A DNA stretch of 6,248 nucleotides from Verrucomicrobiota bacterium (lineage in GTDB: Bacteria > Verrucomicrobiota > Verrucomicrobiia > Chthoniobacterales > UBA10450): assembly GCA_003218815.1 (NCBI GenBank), contig QHON01000193.1, forward strand, positions 1-6,248. Direction: 5' to 3'. Positions 1-5,366 of this stretch are shown piece after piece. How positions within the stretch are numbered: the stretch's first letter is position 1; each line of letters opens with the position of its first letter. Under the pieces are notes generated by a model. That model made no database searches, was not told where the DNA came from, and worked only from the letters and a program-made list of their open reading frames with translations. The position numbers and the translations under genes are program-made.

Positions 1-30
1 ACGCTATGCATTCGATTTCGCTCTTACGTA

Positions 31-45
31 GGGGCAATTGACCCC
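31..45 (-). terminator. small stem-loop downstream of the HPF-type gene, possible terminator
   Basis: GGGG (31-34) can pair with CCCC (42-45) around a 7-base loop that contains the palindrome CAATTG. It lies about 18 bp past the stop codon of the minus-strand HPF-type gene, where a transcript end would be expected. No run of T follows on the minus strand, so it is not a classical intrinsic terminator. The stem is only 4 bp and could be chance. Confidence 0.2.
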
Positions 46-62
46 AATCGCCTATCTGCGTC

Positions 63-428
63 CTATTTCGGCGAACGAGAATCGGCGTGCGTCTTAACGT
101 CCCGTCTTTGCTTGTCCACGACGCGGCGCAACTCGCGTTCCATCGTTTTGAAGGCGTCGTGGATCACTTTGTTAAGCGGATCATGCGTGCCGTTGTCTTT
201 CTGCTTTTCGTCGGCGACAAGCTCGTGACCGCGCGAAACCGTCACGTCAATGCGAACACGGAATTGATTTCCTTTGTGATGGGTGTGGTTCGGTTGTTCG
301 ATCGCGACGTCGCACCGATTAATGTGGTCGCAAAATTTCTCGAGCCGCGCGGCTTTGTCCAACACGAGATTGTCGATCTGGTCGGATTTTTCCAGACCCC
401 GATAACTGATCTTAACAGGCAGTTGCAT
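63..428 (-). CDS. hpf: HPF/RaiA-type ribosome hibernation promoting factor
   Basis: This 121-residue protein belongs to the sigma-54 modulation/S30EA (HPF/RaiA/YfiA) family. Family members bind the 30S decoding region in stationary phase and help inactivate or dimerise ribosomes. The sequence starts with the expected beta-alpha part (VKISYRGLE, about residues 5-13, then a helix with RLEKF near 28-32). It continues with the subgroup hallmark HHKGNQFRVRIDVTV (about 50-64), and a charged second helix (DAFKTMERELRRVVDKQRRDVKTH) closes the domain. The length fits a short single-domain member. There is no C-terminal dimerisation domain as in long HPF, and no cold-shock domain as in some relatives of this subgroup. 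The ATG at 426-428 gives a natural N terminus (MQLPVKISYR), although no Shine-Dalgarno is visible before it. The gene is last in a same-direction trio with glgX and a host-attachment-family gene. The symbol is a family-level label; raiA would be equally defensible. Confidence 0.9.
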   Translation of the reverse strand: MQLPVKISYRGLEKSDQIDNLVLDKAARLEKFCDHINRCDVAIEQPNHTHHKGNQFRVRIDVTVSRGHELVADEKQKDNGTHDPLNKVIHDAFKTMERELRRVVDKQRRDVKTHADSRSPK

Positions 429-522
429 GATTAATTAGATACTAACGCTCTCTCCGCCGTTGAGCGAAGCGAAATGTTTTAATGGTGTCCGATGCCGGAT
501 AGTTGAGCTGGACAATGTCGAC

Positions 523-538
523 GCTGCGATCCCGCAGC
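523..538 (-). terminator. stem-loop after the host-attachment-family gene
   Basis: GCTGCG (523-528) and CGCAGC (533-538) form a perfect 6-bp stem around the 4-base loop ATCC. It lies about 37 bp beyond the stop codon of the minus-strand gene at 575-1039 and inside the 146-bp gap before the HPF-type gene. Position and GC content suit a transcript 3' end. No T-run follows on the minus strand, so a Rho-independent terminator is not demonstrated. The rest of the gap (429-574) shows no convincing promoter for the HPF-type gene. Confidence 0.25.
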
Positions 539-574
539 CATCATCTAGAATTAAGCATCCTGAATACACCATCT

Positions 575-1039
575 TCAGATTTGCTGGAGCGAGCGAAAGT
601 GGGCCGGTAATTTTGACGGCTCAGTTTTGACCAGGTCGGATTTTACATGCTCGACAATCCGGTCGCGCACTTTTCTCGGCAAAAGATCGACAATCGCCGA
701 ATGAATTTCCGCTGGCGCGGCAAACGACCAGCCTTCGACACCATCGCCTTTCACAATCTTTACAATTTGATCGGCAAGCTGTTTATGAATGCGGCGGTCG
801 GTCTCGGTCTCCAGCTGAGTCCGTTCCGCGATCGAACTTGCATGCCGCCCGCCCGCGCCGTCGCTCACGGGAAAGCGACCAGCCAAATCAGTTACCTTAT
901 CAACAAGCTTTCCGTGCGCGTCGGTGATATTGAATGCTTGCACCAGCTTAAGGCTCGGTCCGCGTGTGGGCGTCTCATCCACTCGATATGCTTTTAAACT
1001 GCCGCGGTCAGTGACGATGATCAGAGAACTCGGTGTCAT
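575..1039 (-). CDS. host attachment family protein (PF10116-type)
   Basis: This 154-residue soluble protein resembles the family annotated 'protein required for attachment to host cells' (Host_attach, PF10116). The family pattern is visible in order. An N-terminal strand with VTDRGSLKAYRV (about residues 9-20) comes first. A basic and acidic middle follows, with ERTQLETETDRRIHKQLADQI (about 72-92). Next comes an APAEIHSAIVDLLPRKVRDRI block (about 108-128), matching the usual 'APPrtLG.LR..L...vr.rv' region. The C terminus carries SDLVKTEPSKLPAHF (about 134-148), matching the usual 'DLtk.p.heLpahl'. There is no signal peptide or membrane segment, so it is probably cytosolic. The family name comes from plant-associated bacteria and is a poor guide to function here; the biochemical role is unknown. 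It sits between glgX and an HPF-type gene on the same strand. The ATG at 1037-1039 is the only sensible start, and no Shine-Dalgarno precedes it. Confidence 0.8.
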   Translation of the reverse strand: MTPSSLIIVTDRGSLKAYRVDETPTRGPSLKLVQAFNITDAHGKLVDKVTDLAGRFPVSDGAGGRHASSIAERTQLETETDRRIHKQLADQIVKIVKGDGVEGWSFAAPAEIHSAIVDLLPRKVRDRIVEHVKSDLVKTEPSKLPAHFRSLQQI

Positions 1040-1091
1040 ATCGAATCAACGACCAAGATTGGCCGCGCACGAATACGCGCGCGCATCACAC

Positions 1092-1119
1092 TCTATAACT
1101 GATTCGTTTTTCGCAACAA
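1092..1119 (-). promoter_or_regulatory. candidate sigma-70-like promoter for the host-attachment-family gene
   Basis: Read on the minus strand, TTGTTG (1114-1119) and TATAGA (1092-1097) are separated by 16 bp, about 53 bp upstream of the ATG at 1039. Three of six -35 and four of six -10 positions match the consensus. This would let the gene be expressed independently of glgX across the 119-bp gap. It is a consensus-only call, and the phylum-specific promoter rules are unknown. Confidence 0.25.
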
Positions 1120-1158
1120 GATTGCGCTGAATTTTCATCTCGATCTTAATTGCACGGA

Positions 1159-3387
1159 CTATTTCCCGCGCGCTCGTTCTTCTTCGGCACTGAGCGCGGG
1201 AAATTCGACATGCCGTTTTTTCCAAGATTCCTCCCGGGCTTGAGCTTGAGCGCCACTAATTAGTTTAAGCAAGCATGTGGCACGGCCGCCAAGATCGAGA
1301 TCGTCGCCGGAGGCGAATTTTGTCCCCTCCGTCAAAAAACCTTCGGCGTGCGTCGTGTCGAGGATCAGTTGCCATTCGATGTGTTCCTGTCCCGGCAGGA
1401 CAAAGGGGACCGGCTCATAATGCGCATTGATCAGTAACAGAAATGTCTCATCACGGATTGGTTCTCCTTCGAAATTGAGCACATCGATCGTATCACCGCT
1501 CAAAAGCATGCCAAGGCAACGAACAAACGGCGACGTCCATTCTTTCTCGCTCATTTCGCTGCCGCCCGCATTGAACCACATCACATCCCTGATTTCCGAG
1601 CCACGAATCCGCCGGCCCTGGAAAAATTTTGGACGGCGAAAGACCGGATGATCCTTCCGGAGCTGAATCAACTTTCGGGTGAACTCGAGCGATCGATAAT
1701 GTTTTTCATCGCGCTCCCAATTGAACCAACTGATCTCATTGTCCTGGCAGTAAGCGTTGTTGTTGCCATTTTGCGATCTGCCCCACTCATCCCCGCCGTT
1801 TAACATCGCCACACCTTGGGACACAAAAAGTGTGGTCAGGAAATTCCGACGCTGACGTTCGCGCAGTTTGTTGATTTCCGGGTCATCAGTTGGACCTTCC
1901 ACGCCGCAATTCCAGGATTGATTGTTGTTGTCGCCGTCGCTGTTCTTGTCGCCGTTCAGCTCGTTGTGCTTCTTATTGTAACTGACCAGGTCGGTTAACG
2001 TGAAACCGTCGTGCGCGGTAACAAAATTGATGCTGGCATAAGGACGGCGCCCGCTATGTTGATAAAGATCCGGACTGCCGGTGAGCCGGTAAGCCATTTC
2101 GCCAATGCGACCCTCGTCGCCTTTCCAAAAACCGCGCATGGTATCCCGATATTTGCCGTTCCATTCCGCCCAGAGGACGGGAAAATTTCCGACCTGATAG
2201 CCACCTTCGCCCACGTCCCACGGTTCTGCGATTAGCTTGACCTGCGAGAGCACCGGGTCCTGATGAATGATCTCGAAAAAGGCGTGTAGTTTGTTAACGC
2301 CCTCGTGATCGCGCGCCAGGGTCGAAGCTAGATCGAACCGAAATCCGTCCGCATGCATTTCGAGAACCCAATAGCGCAAGCTGTCCATCACCAGTTGGAG
2401 CGTGCGTGGATGGAGCAGGTTGAATGTGTTGCCGGTGCCTGTAAAATCCAGATACAAACGTGGATCATCCGGGCGCAACCGGTAATATGCGGCATTGTCG
2501 ATCCCGCGGAAGCAAAGCGTCGGCCCGAGTTGATTCCCTTCCGCGGTATGATTATAAACCACGTCGAGAATTACTTCGATGCCGGCGGCATGGAGGCTGC
2601 GCACCATCGATTTGAACTCCGAGACTTGTTCGCCCATTTGCCCACTGCTCGAATACGCCGCGTGCGGTGCAAAAAATCCGATCGTGTTGTAACCCCAGTA
2701 GTTCTTGAGGCCGCGATCGATCAAAACTTTATCGTCGATATGTGCGTGCACCGGCAATAGCTCGACCGCCGTGACGCCAAGTTTCGTTAAATAATCGATT
2801 GCCGCCGCGCTGCCGACACCTGCGTAGGTGCCGCGCAATTCCTCAGGAATTTCCGGCCAAAGTTTGCTGAAGCCTTTCACGTGCACCTCATAGATCACAG
2901 AGCTGTGCAACGGGGTGCCAGGCTTCCTGTCGCCTTGCCAATCGAATGCGTTGTCGATTACGACCGATTTGGGTACGCCCCAGGCGTCGTCCCGGAAATC
3001 TTGAGTCAAATCTTCGTCTTCGCCGCCAACGACATAGCCAAACATTTCGTCGGCCCAATTCACTTCCCCTGCGATCGCTTTCGCATAAGGATCGAGGAGG
3101 AGTTTGGAGCTGTTGAATCGCAAACCGCGTTCCGGCTCGTACGGCCCCGAAACGCGAAAACCGTACAATTGGCCTGGTCGCGCATCTGGCAAGAACACAT
3201 GCCAGACCTGATCGGTATGTTCGGTCACTGGAATGCGAACATTCTCCTGGCGCGCATCAATCTTATCGAAGAGGCAAAGATCAACCGACGTAGCCGCTTC
3301 CGAAAAAAGCGCAAAGTTCACGCCGTTGCCCAGCCACGTCGCGCCAAGTGGATACGGAAAACCGAGCCAAGTCTTTACCGAAGTCAT
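1159..3387 (-). CDS. glgX: glycogen debranching enzyme GlgX (GH13 isoamylase type)
   Basis: This 742-residue enzyme hydrolyses alpha-1,6 branches in glycogen or phosphorylase limit dextrin and releases short maltodextrins in the cytosol. An N-terminal CBM48-like beta domain (about 10-95: PYPLGATW, NFALFSEAA, YGFRVSGPYEP, NSSKLLLDPYAKA) precedes the GH13 barrel. All four GH13 conserved regions are intact: DVVYNH (275-280), DGFRFDLAS (347-355, nucleophile D352), AEPWD (387-391, acid/base E388) and TAHDG (457-461, transition-state D460). The GlgX/isoamylase signatures SSVIYEVHVKGFSK, NYWGYN and LNGGDEWGRSQNGNNNAYCQD are present, as is the Asn/Asp-rich loop near 474-492. A C-terminal beta domain ends in a short charged tail. 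The length is typical of GlgX/TreX, and no frameshift is seen. The ATG at 3385-3387 leads directly into the CBM48; an AGGA lies about 13 bp before it, further than usual. No other glycogen gene is visible in the window. Confidence 0.96.
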   Translation of the reverse strand: MTSVKTWLGFPYPLGATWLGNGVNFALFSEAATSVDLCLFDKIDARQENVRIPVTEHTDQVWHVFLPDARPGQLYGFRVSGPYEPERGLRFNSSKLLLDPYAKAIAGEVNWADEMFGYVVGGEDEDLTQDFRDDAWGVPKSVVIDNAFDWQGDRKPGTPLHSSVIYEVHVKGFSKLWPEIPEELRGTYAGVGSAAAIDYLTKLGVTAVELLPVHAHIDDKVLIDRGLKNYWGYNTIGFFAPHAAYSSSGQMGEQVSEFKSMVRSLHAAGIEVILDVVYNHTAEGNQLGPTLCFRGIDNAAYYRLRPDDPRLYLDFTGTGNTFNLLHPRTLQLVMDSLRYWVLEMHADGFRFDLASTLARDHEGVNKLHAFFEIIHQDPVLSQVKLIAEPWDVGEGGYQVGNFPVLWAEWNGKYRDTMRGFWKGDEGRIGEMAYRLTGSPDLYQHSGRRPYASINFVTAHDGFTLTDLVSYNKKHNELNGDKNSDGDNNNQSWNCGVEGPTDDPEINKLRERQRRNFLTTLFVSQGVAMLNGGDEWGRSQNGNNNAYCQDNEISWFNWERDEKHYRSLEFTRKLIQLRKDHPVFRRPKFFQGRRIRGSEIRDVMWFNAGGSEMSEKEWTSPFVRCLGMLLSGDTIDVLNFEGEPIRDETFLLLINAHYEPVPFVLPGQEHIEWQLILDTTHAEGFLTEGTKFASGDDLDLGGRATCLLKLISGAQAQAREESWKKRHVEFPALSAEEERARGK

Positions 3388-3522
3388 AAGCGCGCCGCGT
3401 TCCTATCGGATATGGAACACGTTGGCAATTACTAAGGTAGAGGCGTTTTACTCCACCAAACAGACAAGATGTCCGTGTTACACGCGCTGGGCGTTGTATG
3501 TTTGGCCAATTCGGAACGGGAG
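3388..3522. promoter_or_regulatory. divergent promoter region between glgX and the L,D-transpeptidase
   Basis: This 135-bp spacer must carry the promoters of both flanking genes. TTGGCA at 3422-3427 reads as a -35-like box to the right, and its complement TTGCCA reads as one to the left. To the left, TAGGAA follows after 17 bp, a weak -10 match (3 of 6) that would leave a short glgX leader. To the right the best A/T-rich stretch is GTTTTA, which is poor. Neither promoter is convincing by consensus, so the call rests mainly on the divergent arrangement. An upstream in-frame ATG for the transpeptidase lies at 3469. Confidence 0.35.
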
Positions 3523-4047
3523 ATGCGCTTCAAATCCATCCTTTTACTTGGGGTAATATTTGGCGTTGCCAGTGCGATCTATTTCTACGCTCATCACAAT
3601 TGGAATCCGTTGCCTCCAAATACCACGATTGATCGCATCCTCGTCGAAAAATCAGCAAGAAAATTGTCGATCTACCGTGCCGGCGAAAAACTTAAAACGT
3701 ATCGAGTTGCGTTAGGGCGCAATCCGACCGGTGCGAAACAACAAGAAGGCGACCAGAAAACCCCGGAAGGCGTCTACAGGATTGATAATCGCAATCCACA
3801 TAGCAATTTTCATCTCGCGCTCCACATTTCCTATCCGTCCGCTGAAGACACTGCGCGGGCCGCAGCACGGGGGTTCCCTGCTGGTTATGACATTATGGTT
3901 CACGGGCTTCCGAATGGTCGCGGTTGGCTCGGCGCGTTTCATCGCCGAAAAGATTGGACGGCTGGTTGTATTGCGCTTAGCGACCAAGAAATCGAAGAGC
4001 TTTGGCGGGTCACACCCGACGAGAGTACAATTGAAATATTTCCCTGA
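3523..4047 (+). CDS. L,D-transpeptidase (YkuD domain), YafK/DpaA-like, membrane-anchored
   Basis: From the ATG at 3523 the protein has 174 residues. It begins with a signal-anchor-like segment (MRFK followed by a hydrophobic run, about residues 5-22), which places the catalytic part outside the cytoplasmic membrane. The YkuD domain starts near residue 36 (IDRILVEKSARKLSIYRAGE) and includes GDQKTPEGVYRIDNRN. Catalytic H127 is in MVHGLPNG and C149 is in DWTAGCIALSD. Family members use this Cys to form or cleave bonds in peptidoglycan stem peptides. The TAGCIA core, rather than the common S-H-G-C-[IV]-R, resembles the YafK/DpaA branch. In E. coli the DpaA enzyme removes Braun lipoprotein from peptidoglycan, so hydrolase activity is an alternative. 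An in-frame ATG at 3469 would add 18 residues. I prefer 3523 because it puts the basic-hydrophobic signal at the true N terminus and has GGAACGGGAG just upstream. Confidence 0.88.
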   Translation: MRFKSILLLGVIFGVASAIYFYAHHNWNPLPPNTTIDRILVEKSARKLSIYRAGEKLKTYRVALGRNPTGAKQQEGDQKTPEGVYRIDNRNPHSNFHLALHISYPSAEDTARAAARGFPAGYDIMVHGLPNGRGWLGAFHRRKDWTAGCIALSDQEIEELWRVTPDESTIEIFP

Positions 4048-4069
4048 GTTGAATGCGAACGCTTTCAAC
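4048..4069 (+). terminator. stem-loop directly after the L,D-transpeptidase stop codon
   Basis: GTTGAA (4048-4053) pairs perfectly with TTCAAC (4064-4069). After one T-T mismatch, GC/GC pairs (4055-4056 with 4061-4062) extend the stem to a GAAC loop. The structure begins on the base after the TGA stop, a natural place for a transcript end. The bases after it are not T-rich, so it may protect a 3' end or be a weak terminator rather than a canonical intrinsic one. Confidence 0.3.
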
Positions 4070-4107
4070 TTGTCGATGTGCGCTCCGGCCGGAAAAATAG
4101 GCGAAGC

Positions 4108-4173
4108 ATGAAGAGCCTACCTTATATTTGTTGCTCAAACTCGCTCGGTCGTTTCCGCCCGATTTTTTTGTAA
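4108..4173 (+). other. possible leader-peptide ORF before the ICMT-like gene (speculative)
   Basis: An ATG at 4108 opens a 21-codon ORF that ends in TAA at 4171-4173, nine bases before the ICMT-like start. AGG at 4099-4101, six bases before the ATG, is a better-placed Shine-Dalgarno than those of most genes in the window. The peptide begins MKSLPYICCS and ends RPIFL, and its last codons run through the hairpin and T-run at 4145-4169. The overlap resembles a translated leader with an attenuator, but short ORFs of this size arise easily by chance. I recognise no homologue and no run of regulatory codons. Confidence 0.13.
4145..4169 (+). terminator. hairpin plus T7 tract upstream of the ICMT-like gene, intrinsic terminator or attenuator
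   Basis: TCGG (4145-4148) pairs with CCGA (4159-4162). After one mismatch, CG pairs with CG (4150-4151 with 4156-4157) around a TTTC loop. Seven consecutive T (4163-4169) follow at once. Stem followed by T-run is the form of a Rho-independent terminator on the plus strand, though the stem is short and interrupted. It ends 13 bp before the ATG of the methyltransferase. It therefore either stops transcription from the L,D-transpeptidase or acts within the methyltransferase's own leader. A TATATT box at 4123-4128 could be a -10 element for the latter, but no good -35 is seen. Confidence 0.35.
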
Positions 4174-4182
4174 CAAACCACG

Positions 4183-4746
4183 ATGCGATTGCCTAATCCA
4201 TTGGTCCTGGCGGCGATCTACGGTCTTTCGGAGCTTTATCTCGCGCTGACTCGGCGCTCGCAGACGCAAACTGTTTCCCGCGACCGCCGCTCTCTTATTC
4301 TTCTTTGGACAATCATCATTGCTAGTCTCTGGTCTGGGATCCAAATGGTCCGGCTCTTCCCAAGCGCAACCGTGCCGTGTCCGAGCGGATTTTACCTCTT
4401 CGGCTTCTTGCTGTTTCTCGGCGGCCTGATTCTGCGTTGGTACTCAATCGGATATCTCGGTCGCTATTTTACGGTTGATGTGTCGATCTCGGCCGAACAT
4501 AAGCTGATCGATTCTGGTCCCTATCGACATATTCGGCATCCCACATACACGGGCGCGCTTCTGGCTTTCCTCGGCTTGGGGTTCTGCTTTGGAAATTGGC
4601 TGTCGATCTTGTTTCTGACGCTACCGATTATCGCTGCGTTTCTCTGGCGCATTCGGATCGAGGAACGCGTCCTGCTTGAGGCGCTCGGCCAGAATTACCG
4701 CGCCTATGTGGAGCGGACGAAACGTTTGATTCCGTTCGTTTACTAG
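4183..4746 (+). CDS. isoprenylcysteine carboxyl methyltransferase/PEMT-family membrane methyltransferase
   Basis: This 187-residue integral-membrane protein has the ICMT/PEMT fold signature. Hydrophobic segments lie at about 5-23, 36-57, 68-90 and 120-155. The SAM-binding core lies in DSGPYRHIRHPTYTGALL (about 110-127) and in the C-terminal RIEERVLLEALGQNYRAYVERTKRLIP (about 158-184). The latter carries the conserved E-E and the Y-x-x-Y spacing typical of the family. Such enzymes use SAM to methylate membrane-associated or hydrophobic substrates. Bacterial members are mostly uncharacterised, because bacteria lack prenylated CaaX proteins in the eukaryotic sense, so the substrate is unknown. 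The ATG at 4183 gives an N terminus that enters the first membrane helix directly; no Shine-Dalgarno is present. It follows the L,D-transpeptidase by 135 bp with a candidate terminator between them, and it converges with the ACT-domain gene 21 bp downstream. Confidence 0.88.
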   Translation: MRLPNPLVLAAIYGLSELYLALTRRSQTQTVSRDRRSLILLWTIIIASLWSGIQMVRLFPSATVPCPSGFYLFGFLLFLGGLILRWYSIGYLGRYFTVDVSISAEHKLIDSGPYRHIRHPTYTGALLAFLGLGFCFGNWLSILFLTLPIIAAFLWRIRIEERVLLEALGQNYRAYVERTKRLIPFVY

Positions 4747-4758
4747 CGGCTAAATGTC

Positions 4759-4770
4759 TAACGCGCGTTA
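4759..4770. repeat. perfect 12-bp palindrome at a convergent gene junction
   Basis: TAACGCGCGTTA is perfectly self-complementary. It lies almost entirely in the 21-bp gap between the ICMT-like and ACT-domain genes and includes the ACT gene's stop codon (complement of 4768-4770). As RNA it could form only a 4-bp stem with a GCGC loop and no T-run, so it is a poor terminator. A symmetric protein-binding site or chance is as likely. Confidence 0.25.
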
Positions 4771-5187
4771 CAAATCTCGCAGCGCGCTCTGCGCTTTTTC
4801 GACATCTGATGGACGCAGAATGATTAGTCCTTTTGCTGCCTCGGGGCCGGCTGCAAAATAAGCGTACTCAATATTCACTTCGGCCTTCGCGAGTCGTTCA
4901 GCAATTGTTGCGAGCACACCTGGCTTGTTTTCGGTCTCGATCGTGAGCACATCAGACTCGAGCGCGAGCACGCCGGCCTCGCCCAAAAGCATGAGCGCTT
5001 TGGTCGGATCGCTCACCACCATGCGCACGACGGAATGATCGACCGTGTCGGAAGTAGCCAGCCCGTGAATATTAATTTGGGCCTGGGCAAGCGCCTCACA
5101 CACGCGGGCAAGCGCGCCGGGACGATTCGCTAGAAAGACTGCGAGTTGGGTCGCCGATTCCACGGAGAGCTTGGAGCGTGGGTTCAT
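4768..5187 (-). CDS. stand-alone tandem ACT-domain protein
   Basis: This 139-residue cytosolic protein is made almost wholly of two ACT domains. The first, at about 13-75, has QLAVFLANRPGALARVCEALAQAQINIHGLA. The second, at about 80-137, has VLTIETENKPGVLATIAERLAKAEVNIEYAY. Both show the diagnostic N-[RK]-P-G-[AV]-L turn, followed by a helix and then the I-N-I or V-N-I strand start. ACT domains bind amino acids or other small ligands and usually regulate enzymes or transcription. No catalytic or DNA-binding domain is attached, so this is likely a sensor or a separate regulatory subunit. The ligand cannot be read from the sequence. The start at 5187 leaves a short N-terminal tail (MNPRSKLSVESAT) before the first strand. 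Upstream GGTAA is a weak ribosome-binding match. It is divergent from an amino-acid permease across 179 bp, which would fit amino-acid sensing, but this is inference. Confidence 0.88.
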   Translation of the reverse strand: MNPRSKLSVESATQLAVFLANRPGALARVCEALAQAQINIHGLATSDTVDHSVVRMVVSDPTKALMLLGEAGVLALESDVLTIETENKPGVLATIAERLAKAEVNIEYAYFAAGPEAAKGLIILRPSDVEKAQSALRDL

Positions 5188-5335
5188 GGCGTTTTTACCG
5201 TGAGGCCGGGAATCGCTTCTGACAACTCATCAAAATCTGAACATGTGACTCGGTGCTCATTTTAAAGCAGGAAGGAACTGCGCGAGTCCATTCGCGAACG
5301 ATCCACTCGAATGCAACTCCGAAAAAATTCGCGAG

Positions 5336-5352
5336 TCCCGATTATTTCGGGA
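5336..5352 (+). promoter_or_regulatory. stem-loop in the permease leader, 14 bp before its start codon
   Basis: TCCCGA (5336-5341) pairs perfectly with TCGGGA (5347-5352) around a TTATT loop; a G-T wobble at 5335/5353 can add one pair. It occupies the place where a ribosome-binding site would lie, and none is otherwise visible before the ATG at 5367. No T-run follows, so it is not a terminator. It could affect translation initiation or mRNA stability. Confidence 0.3.
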
Positions 5353-5362
5353 TTGTCGATCT
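5352..5362 (+). repeat. non-coding copy of the recurring 11-mer ATTGTCGATCT
   Basis: The 11-mer is found exactly here, at 369-379 (+), at 3663-3673 (+) and as its complement at 684-694. This is the only copy outside a gene; it directly follows the leader hairpin and lies five bases before the permease ATG. Shorter forms (TGTCGATC) occur at 2496-2503, 4481-4488 and 4601-4608. It may be a genome-wide favoured oligomer rather than a site specific to this leader. Confidence 0.25.
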
Positions 5363-5366
5363 AACC

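Larger units (their letters stand above)
5188..5366. promoter_or_regulatory. divergent regulatory spacer between the ACT protein and the amino-acid permease
   Basis: The spacer should hold both promoters. Leftwards, TAAAAT (complement of 5259-5264) is a good -10-like box but has no -35 partner. Rightwards, CTGACA near 5220 is -35-like without a matching -10. A 9-bp direct repeat, CGCGAGTCC, occurs at 5281-5289 and 5330-5338, and the first copy can fold with TCGCG at 5292-5296. The second copy overlaps the hairpin at 5336-5352. The repeat pair could be an operator or leader structure, but nothing in it identifies a known regulator. Confidence 0.35.

Noticed and set aside
87..434. 115-codon plus-strand frame opposite the HPF-type gene
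   Set aside because: The minus-strand frame carries clear HPF/RaiA motifs over the same span, so this frame is a shadow.
1074..1086. Alternating purine-pyrimidine run around ACGCGCGCGCAT as a functional Z-DNA site
   Set aside because: Thirteen alternating bases are short for a biologically meaningful Z-DNA segment, and nothing else supports it.
1112..1126. Hairpin CGCAA/TTGCG downstream of glgX as an intrinsic terminator
   Set aside because: On the minus strand the stem is followed by A residues rather than T, and it overlaps the candidate -35 box of the next gene. The stem is only 5 bp.
2881..3435. 184-codon open frame on the plus strand opposite glgX
   Set aside because: It is antisense to the CBM48 and early barrel of an intact glgX. 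Its translation shows no family pattern and is explained by codon bias in the real gene.
4084..4093. 10-bp palindrome TCCGGCCGGA after the L,D-transpeptidase as a terminator or operator
   Set aside because: It has no room for a hairpin loop without losing most of the stem. It reads into A-rich sequence on the plus strand, and no second half-site or known regulator motif is nearby.
3731..4111. 126-codon plus-strand frame overlapping the L,D-transpeptidase
   Set aside because: It overlaps the catalytic part of the YkuD domain in another frame, and its low-complexity basic and hydrophobic translation matches no family I know.
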